Positions 58,655 through 64,000 of a stretch of 64,000 bases of DNA are shown piece after piece. The stretch comes from Actinomycetospora chiangmaiensis DSM 45062. Lineage in GTDB: Bacteria; Actinomycetota; Actinomycetes; Mycobacteriales; Pseudonocardiaceae. Under the pieces are notes generated by a model. The model was not told the origin of the DNA. It did not search any database and was given only the letters and a program-made list of their open reading frames with translations. Positions within the stretch are counted from its first letter, which is position 1; the number at the start of each line of letters is the position of its first letter. Where the stretch lies: the NCBI RefSeq assembly GCF_000379625.1, contig NZ_KB903247.1:186001-250000 (forward strand). Reading direction: 5' to 3'. The position numbers and the translations under genes are program-made.

Positions 58655-59796
58655 TCTGTCCTCCCAAATGCCTCGAGCAGATCATCGAACTCCCGTTGCG
58701 CGACTGCGCGGTCCTCCGCGGAGGCCTGCGGATTGCGTCGCAGCCACTTTCGCAGCGCCCGCACCGTGTTGTTGGCCTTCTCGGTGTGGAACTTCCCGCC
58801 GGCCGCTGAGCCCGTCGCCCGTTCGTAGCGCACGGCGTCCGCGGTGGTCCCGCTGCCGACTCGGGACTCGGACCCCGTGCCGCGGTAGAGAGGGCGGACG
58901 ATCCTGTTCAGTGCCGGGTCGCTGATGTCGGGCTTCCGCGCAGCAGGCGGTCGGGCCGATCCGGACCCGCCGCTCCCGAACGGCTCCACCTTGCCGCCAC
59001 CGGAGGCGGACTGGGCCACCGTCATCGCCCCGACGCCGACCAGCCCAAGTCCCGCCGCGATGGCGCCGGCGGAGGCGGCGTGTGTCGCGATCCCGGCCGG
59101 GATGCCGACCCCGGTCGCATCGAGGGCGAGCCCGCCGAGCTGACCGCCTGCTCCGAGAGTGATCAGCCCGGCGCCGCCGAGCATCGACGCGACGGCTCCC
59201 GGGTCCTGCAGCGCCGCGTTGCCGACCGAGGCCGCGGTGTTGCCGACATCGGTAAGGAAGCTGCCGACGTCGGGTCGGGGGTTCCCGACGATCGGCGGGG
59301 CAGGCTGGCGCGGCGCGATGGCCGACAGCGCCGCGGCGGCCTCGCCCACTGCGCGTGCCGCGCCTTCGTTCGCCTGCAGCGCGCGTTCCTCGGCGGCCAG
59401 CATGATCTCGGCCGCGTCGTCCACGGTCTGCTCGGCGGCCTCACGGGCGGCGTCGGCGGTCGGTACGGGTCCGGAGCCGGCGGACACCTTGGCCGCCTCG
59501 CCGGCGCGCATCATCTGTTCGCCCCGCGCGTAGTCCTGCTGCGCGGCCCGCAGCTCGGCGGCGAAGGCGGCCAGTGGTGGCGCGGACCGGGCGACCGCGT
59601 CCACGGCGAGCTGCAGGTCCGCCACGTGGCGGGTGATGAGGTCGAGTGCGGCCGTTGCCGCCCGCCCACTCCAACCGGCAGTGATCGTGGTGCCCCGAGC
59701 CGCGAGCCCCTCCCTCGCCACCTGGATGTCGTTCGCCGCCGACGTCAGCTCCTGCGACGCGGCGAGGACCGCATCCGGGTCACCGAGGACGGGCAT
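58651..59796 (-). CDS. Type VII (ESX) polymorphic toxin
   Basis: 381-residue modular protein. The N-terminal WXG-like helical domain (about 1-110) has AGWSGRAATAALDL (W42-S-G). A Pro/Gly linker and a Gly/Ala-rich hydrophobic stretch (about 205-270) follow. The C-terminal domain (about 300-381) contains GTGSESRVGSGTTADAVRYE, then GKFHTEKANNTVRALRKWLR and QREFDDLLEAFG. I recognise this tail as a recurring C-terminal module of actinobacterial polymorphic toxins but not its catalysis. Its ATG overlaps the Esx-like gene's stop. Confidence 0.68.
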   Translation of the reverse strand: MPVLGDPDAVLAASQELTSAANDIQVAREGLAARGTTITAGWSGRAATAALDLITRHVADLQLAVDAVARSAPPLAAFAAELRAAQQDYARGEQMMRAGEAAKVSAGSGPVPTADAAREAAEQTVDDAAEIMLAAEERALQANEGAARAVGEAAAALSAIAPRQPAPPIVGNPRPDVGSFLTDVGNTAASVGNAALQDPGAVASMLGGAGLITLGAGGQLGGLALDATGVGIPAGIATHAASAGAIAAGLGLVGVGAMTVAQSASGGGKVEPFGSGGSGSARPPAARKPDISDPALNRIVRPLYRGTGSESRVGSGTTADAVRYERATGSAAGGKFHTEKANNTVRALRKWLRRNPQASAEDRAVAQREFDDLLEAFGRTE

Positions 59797-60107
59797 CAGG
59801 AGCCGGGGACGCTGCCGGGGATCGAGCGTGAGGCGGCGGCGTCGGAACTCTGATAGCTCCTCACCGTCGCGTCGATCGCGGCCGCAGTCGCGGTGACGCT
59901 GCGTTCGATCGCGGCGACCGCCTTGTCGAGCTGCGACGACAGCTCGTTCGCGGCCGACGCCAACGGACCCTCACCGGAGCCGTCGGCTGCCGACTGCGCG
60001 GCGGCGCCGGCCCGTGCCCGCGCCGTGGTCACGCTGCTCACCTCGTTACGGAGAGCGCTCGCACCCGCCCGGAGCTGGTCGGGGCGGACGTCGAAGCCGT
60101 CGGGCAC
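59796..60107 (-). CDS. Esx/WXG100-like partner of the ESX toxin
   Basis: 103-residue helical protein: FDVRPDQLRAGASALRNEVS at the start and NELSSQLDKAVAAIERSVTA in the second helix, with a Ser-rich C-terminus. No strict W-x-G is present, but size and two-helix layout fit an Esx partner. GTG 60107 with a weak ribosome site. First gene of the three-gene toxin operon. Confidence 0.65.
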   Translation of the reverse strand: MPDGFDVRPDQLRAGASALRNEVSSVTTARARAGAAAQSAADGSGEGPLASAANELSSQLDKAVAAIERSVTATAAAIDATVRSYQSSDAAASRSIPGSVPGS

Positions 60108-60167
60108 GGGTCGAGCGTGGCAAACCGCGCCCGTCCTCGGGGGCCGTTTCGTCGAACTCGCGGGACA

Positions 60168-60911
60168 GTGGGCGACGTGTTCTTCCGCGCTCACGACGGG
60201 ATCGCACTGGCGTACCTCGAGCTGGGCGCGGGTCGCCCGCTGGTGTTCGTGCACGGCTTCACGGGCTCGGCGGCCCAGCTCGTCGACGAGGGCCCGGCGC
60301 CTGCGCTCGCCGCCGCGGGCTTCCGCGTGATCCTTCCCGACCTGCGCGCCCACGGGGACAGCGCCGCCCCGCGTGACCCGTCCGCCTGGCCCCCGGACGT
60401 CCTCGCCGACGACGGGCTCGCACTCGTCGAGGCGCTCGGCCTCGACGACTACGACCTCGCCGGCTACTCGCTCGGCGGTCGGGTGGTGCTGCGCATGCTC
60501 GCGCGGGGCGCCCGACCACGACGGGCGGTCATCGCCGGTCAAGGTCGCGCGGCGGCCGGGGCAGACGGGCCGAACACCGCGGCGTTCCGCGATCGGCTGT
60601 CGGCGATCTCGCGGGGCGAGGTGCTCGATCCGCAGGGGCAGTGGATCGTCGACCACGGCTTCGACCCGATCGCACTCCTGCACCTCCTCGGCACCTACGC
60701 GGCCACTCCGGACGACGTCCTCGCCGCCATCCCCGTCCCGACCCTCGTTCTCACAGGGGAGGACGACCGTGCCCGACTCACCGCGCCCGCCCTGGCCGCG
60801 TCCCTCGGCGACGGCCGTTTTCACGCGGTGCCGGGCGACCACGTCAGGGCGATGGTCGCCCCCGAGCTCGGCACAGCGATCGTCGACTTCCTGACGACGG
60901 ACCTGGCGTAG
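60168..60911 (+). CDS. Alpha/beta hydrolase
   Basis: 247-residue hydrolase with nucleophile Ser101 in GYSLGG, the oxyanion HGFTGS and the catalytic His in VPGDHVRAM. Serine makes this an esterase/lipase-type enzyme, unlike the Asp enzyme at 17084. GTG 60168 is chosen by family length; the ribosome site is weak. A recurrent 16-mer lies 4 bp past its stop. Confidence 0.83.
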   Translation: MGDVFFRAHDGIALAYLELGAGRPLVFVHGFTGSAAQLVDEGPAPALAAAGFRVILPDLRAHGDSAAPRDPSAWPPDVLADDGLALVEALGLDDYDLAGYSLGGRVVLRMLARGARPRRAVIAGQGRAAAGADGPNTAAFRDRLSAISRGEVLDPQGQWIVDHGFDPIALLHLLGTYAATPDDVLAAIPVPTLVLTGEDDRARLTAPALAASLGDGRFHAVPGDHVRAMVAPELGTAIVDFLTTDLA

Positions 60912-60914
60912 CCG

Positions 60915-60930
60915 ACCCGTCGTCGGGAAG
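60915..60930 (-). repeat. Recurrent 16-mer, perfect copy
   Basis: ACCCGTCGTCGGGAAG between the hydrolase stop and the TIGR03086 GTG (60942). GGGAAGGG lies at 11 nt from that start and could be its ribosome site. Confidence 0.75.
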
Positions 60931-60941
60931 GGTCTCCCGGC

Positions 60942-61505
60942 GTGAACGACGCCCGCCGGCTGATCCCGGCCGCCATGGACCGCTTCGGCGCGCGGGTGCA
61001 CGCGGTGCCGGCGGACCGGTGGTCGGCGCCGACGCCGTGCTCGGAGTGGAGCGTGCGGGACCTCGTGGCGCACATGGTCTTCGAGCACCGGTGGGCGCCG
61101 CACGTGCTGGCGGGCGAGGCGATGGACGAGGTGGGGGAGCGGTACGACGGTGACCTGGTCGGTGACGACCCGGTCCGCGCGTGGGACGAGGCCGCTCGGC
61201 TCTCGCATCCCGCGTGGTACGGCGGGGCTGCGCTGGTCCACACGTCGTTCGGCTGGCTCGGGGTCGAGGAGTACGCGGTGCAGATGCTCGTCGACCTCAC
61301 CGTCCACGAGTGGGACCTCGCCCGAGGCGCCGGGCTGGACGAGTACGTGGACCCGGAGGCCGTGGCAGAGGCGCTGGCCTACATCGCGAGTGACCCGATC
61401 ATGCTCGCCGGCCCGGGCCTGTTCGCGTCCGCGGTCGAGCCGCGCAGTGACGACCCGCAGAACCGACTGCTCGCCCTCGTCGGCCGAGGTGGCTCCGCCC
61501 TGTGA
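60942..61505 (+). CDS. TIGR03086-family DinB/mycothiol-type protein
   Basis: 187-residue helical-bundle protein: LVAHMVFEHRWAPHVLAGE (about 42-60), TPCSEWSVRDLVAHM before it, and VQMLVDLTVHEWDLARGAG (about 113-131). The H-x3-(E)H and H-E-W-D patterns supply the DinB metal-site histidines. A mycothiol-dependent role is usual for the family. Its stop codon is inside palindrome A5. Confidence 0.83.
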   Translation: MNDARRLIPAAMDRFGARVHAVPADRWSAPTPCSEWSVRDLVAHMVFEHRWAPHVLAGEAMDEVGERYDGDLVGDDPVRAWDEAARLSHPAWYGGAALVHTSFGWLGVEEYAVQMLVDLTVHEWDLARGAGLDEYVDPEAVAEALAYIASDPIMLAGPGLFASAVEPRSDDPQNRLLALVGRGGSAL

Positions 61506-61556
61506 GCACTTCTCCGTGTTCTGGCACGGATTACTACTCACGAGGCGAAGCCACCT
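61487..61556. repeat. Nested palindromic element, family A copy 5
   Basis: The central 40 nt at 61502-61541 has ends GTGAGCACTTCTCCGTG and CACGGATTACTACTCAC. Outer arms are AGGTGGC (61487-61493) and GCCACCT (61550-61556). It supplies the last codons and the TGA of the TIGR03086 gene and most of the TAG of the convergent helicase-domain gene. Confidence 0.88.
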
Positions 61557-63753
61557 ACGCCGGTCCGACCCCGAGGATCGACGAGACCGTGAAGTCGCGG
61601 ACGTCGCCCGCCTGGTGGCACCACGACCGCAGCCACCGGTGCTGGAACACCTGCGGCGTGATCACCCGGTTGCCCACCGCCCCGCTGCTGACGCGGTACG
61701 TGATCCGAACCGGGGACGTGTGGTCGAGCGCGTAGGCGAGCTGATCGAGCTCGTCAGGCGAGAGTCGACTGCTCGCCGCGTGCGCGAGCCTCTGCGCCGT
61801 CGGGTTCACCCGACCCTCCGACGACCGCAGCCGCCGCACGAACTCCTCCGCCGGGACACCCGTCGTCGCGACGTCCTCCAGCGGTTCCGCCGCCTCGACG
61901 GGCGCACGTTCCACCGCGACCGCACCCGACCCGTCGTCGAGAACCGGGCTGTACCCCGCGTCGCGCAGCAGGCGCAGCACGAGCGCGGGCGGCTCCGAGG
62001 AGCCGAGCACGGTCGCCGTGATCCGTCGCCACCCGAGCTTGCGCAGCGATCGGGCCGCCGCGAGCTCGAGCGCCAGGGACTCGTCGGCCACGACGCAGGT
62101 CCGGACCTCGTGCACGCGGATCGAGCCGTGCACCCGCGCCGCGTCGCGGAGGAGGTAGTCCAACGGCTGGGGGATCTCGCCGGCGAGCTCCCGGAGGCCG
62201 GCGAGCAGGGAGTCCGCGGTCCATCCTACGTCGAGGGCCCGGCGGACGCTGCGCGTCGAGAACCGGTGCACGGTTGCCGCGCCACGAGCCTCGACGTCTG
62301 CGGCGTCGGTCAGCAGCCGCTGACCCTCGTCGTCGGGAACCCCGGAAACGACGGCGGTCAGGTCCGACTGCAGCATCACCTGGCAGCCGACGTCGCCCAG
62401 CAGTTCGTCCACTGTTCCCGACGACGGGTCGAGCGGCCCGAGCGCGTCCCCGTCGCCGATCCCGAGCCGGCGCGTCTCGTCCACCACGGCGTGGGCGATC
62501 GCCGCCCGCCAGTCCTCGGGCCCGCGCATCGGCGCGTACCAGGCGATCTCGCCGACCGCGGCGCGGAGCGACCCGCCGTCGCGCCCCACGCGGAGCAGGG
62601 CGTGGCGGATCGAGTGGGAGTCGACGGTCGGCGGCAACGGGGGAGCGGACTCGGTGCCGTCGGGGTCGACGCGGTGGGTCGGGGTGTGGGGAAGGTCGAC
62701 CCAGGCGGCGGCGAGGCTCGACCAGCGGCGGGCCGCGGGCTGGACACGCCAGCCGGGGTAGCGGTCGGTGGTCGTCAGGCCGTCGGCACCTGGCGCGACG
62801 AGGCCGAGCGCGAAGGCGAGGTCGAGCACCAGGGCGAGCTGCCCGTCGTCGGGAAGATCGAGGGCCTTGACCAGGCGCACGCGCTCGCGCTTCCCGACCC
62901 CACCCGCTTTGACCTGCGGAGACGGCGACTCGCGGAGGTGGTCGAGGACGGAGCCGACGTGGCGGAGGAACTCCTGGGCGGCGCCGGTGGTGTCACCGGC
63001 GACGGCGGGCGGGAGGGCCGGAGGCCCGGTGACCTTCGCGACGAGGAACCAGGTCGCGATCGCGACCTCGTGCGGCACCTCGAGCGCGCGGTTGTGGAGC
63101 ACGAGCATCCCGCGGTCGACGAGGCCCTCCTCAGCGGCCTCGAGTCGGTAGGCGTAGCCACCGCCGGGACCGAGGATGCCGCCGAGCCGGTGCAGGAGAG
63201 GGCGGTCGAGGGCGCGGACGCGGTCGGCGACGCCGAAGACGTCGTGCATCGCCTCGACGACGGCCTCCACCAGCTCGGGCTTGCGCAGCCCCTCCGTCGC
63301 GACCCCGTGGGCGTCCGCGAGCACCCGCAGGTCCTCGACGACCATCGAGCGGACGAGGGTCGTGACCGGTGCTCCGCCGCCGAGGTCGGCGTGGAAGTGC
63401 CGGTCGACGCGCTCGGGGAGACGGAGGTGGGCGCCGTCCGGATAGGCCAAGCCGAGCGCGACGAGCCGCTCGACGACCGCCTCGACGACCGCGTGGTCGG
63501 CGTCGAGCAGCGCGGCGATCGTCTCGGGAGTGGATTGTGGGCCCAGGACGGCGGCCGCCCGCCCCACCTCGAGGGCGTCCCGGTCGAGTTCCGCGAGGGC
63601 ATCGAACAGGGAGTCCGCGGTGCACAGCCGGTCGGCCAGATGCGCGAGATCACGGGGAACGGGCTCGGCGCAGACGTCCCGACGGCGGGTCAGGAGCGCG
63701 GCCAGCGCCTCGTCGTCGAGGGTCTCCAGGTACTCGGCGAAGGTGAGGGCCAC
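61555..63753 (-). CDS. Large helicase-associated-domain (XPB/Ssl2-like) protein
   Basis: 732-residue protein of the actinobacterial family with an XPB/Ssl2-type helicase-associated domain (PF13625). The N-terminal winged-helix repeats run EALAALLTRRRDVCAEPVPR to ELDRDALEVGRAAAVLGP; the central LHRLGGILGPGGGYAYRLEA and C-terminal VMLQSDLTAVVSGVPDDEGQ and LDYLLRDAARVHGSIRVHEV follow. No Walker A or DEAD motif is present, so it is not itself a helicase. It ends with a WYL-like strand VRITYRVSSGAVGNRVITPQ. The start GTG 63753 has GGAG upstream. Two copies of the recurrent 16-mer lie inside. Confidence 0.8.
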   Translation of the reverse strand: MALTFAEYLETLDDEALAALLTRRRDVCAEPVPRDLAHLADRLCTADSLFDALAELDRDALEVGRAAAVLGPQSTPETIAALLDADHAVVEAVVERLVALGLAYPDGAHLRLPERVDRHFHADLGGGAPVTTLVRSMVVEDLRVLADAHGVATEGLRKPELVEAVVEAMHDVFGVADRVRALDRPLLHRLGGILGPGGGYAYRLEAAEEGLVDRGMLVLHNRALEVPHEVAIATWFLVAKVTGPPALPPAVAGDTTGAAQEFLRHVGSVLDHLRESPSPQVKAGGVGKRERVRLVKALDLPDDGQLALVLDLAFALGLVAPGADGLTTTDRYPGWRVQPAARRWSSLAAAWVDLPHTPTHRVDPDGTESAPPLPPTVDSHSIRHALLRVGRDGGSLRAAVGEIAWYAPMRGPEDWRAAIAHAVVDETRRLGIGDGDALGPLDPSSGTVDELLGDVGCQVMLQSDLTAVVSGVPDDEGQRLLTDAADVEARGAATVHRFSTRSVRRALDVGWTADSLLAGLRELAGEIPQPLDYLLRDAARVHGSIRVHEVRTCVVADESLALELAAARSLRKLGWRRITATVLGSSEPPALVLRLLRDAGYSPVLDDGSGAVAVERAPVEAAEPLEDVATTGVPAEEFVRRLRSSEGRVNPTAQRLAHAASSRLSPDELDQLAYALDHTSPVRITYRVSSGAVGNRVITPQVFQHRWLRSWCHQAGDVRDFTVSSILGVGPA
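62415..62429 (+). repeat. Recurrent 16-mer, near-perfect copy
   Basis: TTCCCGACGACGGGT (15 of 16; first base G instead of C) inside the helicase-domain gene, read as DPSSGT. Confidence 0.7.
62842..62856 (-). repeat. Recurrent 16-mer, 15-bp copy
   Basis: CCCGTCGTCGGGAAG inside the helicase-domain gene, read as LPDDGQ. Confidence 0.7.
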
Positions 63754-63876
63754 GGGCGCCAGTCTCCGAGGTGCTTCTTCCCAACGAGGTGTGGGGTCAG
63801 GTCGCGGTCGTCGAGCGCGGCGAAGCTGGGCGCGAGCTCGAGGAGATACGCGTCGTCGTCGCGCTACAGTGATGAC

Positions 63877-64000
63877 ATGACGTCGCCCCTCTCCGTGCGG
63901 TTCGACACCGACGTGCTGCACCGGCTCCGTCAGCGGGCAGCGGCCATGCCAGGAGCGACCCCCTCCGGCCTGGCGCAACGGCTGGTCGACGAGGGGCTGA
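63877..64000 (+). CDS. Ribbon-helix-helix protein, 3'-truncated by window edge
   Basis: First 41 codons (ATG 63877) of a ribbon-helix-helix protein: SPLSVRFDTDVLHRLRQRAA then PGATPSGLAQRLVDEGL, the strand then two-helix layout of CopG/Arc-type antitoxins and regulators. The end is cut. A toxin partner, if any, lies right of the window. Confidence 0.65.
   Translation, partial: MTSPLSVRFDTDVLHRLRQRAAAMPGATPSGLAQRLVDEGL

Overview
The window is a 64-kb piece of a very GC-rich actinobacterial chromosome. WhiB, Lsr2-type and ESX/WXG proteins, class F sortase, mycothiol-type DinB proteins (TIGR03084/TIGR03086), F420/LLM enzymes and frequent GTG starts with GTGA/ATGA stop-start overlaps point to the Pseudonocardiales (Pseudonocardia- or Actinomycetospora-like). 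That placement is inference from gene content. Coding density is high and no gene-free stretch exceeds about 250 bp. I see no tRNA, rRNA, CRISPR array, transposase or phage gene.

Region 1 (1-15.7 kb) handles sulfur. It holds a YeiH-type transporter fragment, a GntR regulator, an MHS transporter with an SsuD-like monooxygenase, MsrA, a second LLM monooxygenase, a ferredoxin-reductase-like flavoprotein, a second MHS transporter with a DszC/SfnB-like monooxygenase, and the assimilatory sulfate-reduction operon sir - zinc ribbon - cysH - cysD - cysN. Three of these transcription units begin with a tiny cysteine-containing leader peptide with an H-[VI]-D-L core, which suggests attenuation by cysteine supply. 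Region 2 (15.8-26.5 kb) has hemW, an epoxide-hydrolase-like enzyme, a LysR/oxidoreductase pair, a first type VII (ESX) polymorphic-toxin locus, a PrmC-like methyltransferase and a heme-oxygenase-like/CDGSH pair.

Region 3 (26.5-41.3 kb) is a catabolic block. A minus-strand operon of eight genes carries acyl-CoA dehydrogenase, acyl-CoA ligase, carboxyltransferase, biotin carboxylase, a second ligase, enoyl-CoA hydratase, a TIGR03084 protein and an AtuA-like protein. It resembles acyclic-terpene or branched acyl-CoA degradation (Atu/Liu type). A TetR gene lies divergently, followed by a third ligase and an F420/LLM oxidoreductase. Region 4 (41.3-64 kb) is mixed: a TetR gene with two operators, an aminoglycoside-phosphotransferase-like kinase and a DUF4262 gene around a perfect SOS box, WhiB, Excalibur plus sortase F, an enolase-superfamily enzyme, an FAD monooxygenase, a methionine aminopeptidase with an XRE partner, HxlR, SDR/LysR, a second ESX toxin-immunity locus, and a large helicase-associated-domain protein.

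The least explained feature is the density of short dispersed repeats at gene edges: five copies of a ~70-bp nested palindrome, two inverted 49-bp palindromes bracketing the AtuA-like gene, a 32-bp sequence shared by an intergenic hairpin and the inside of that same gene, two copies of a 60-bp repeat, a perfect 58-bp palindrome, and an over-represented 16-mer (CTTCCCGACGACGGGT; six perfect copies plus variants).
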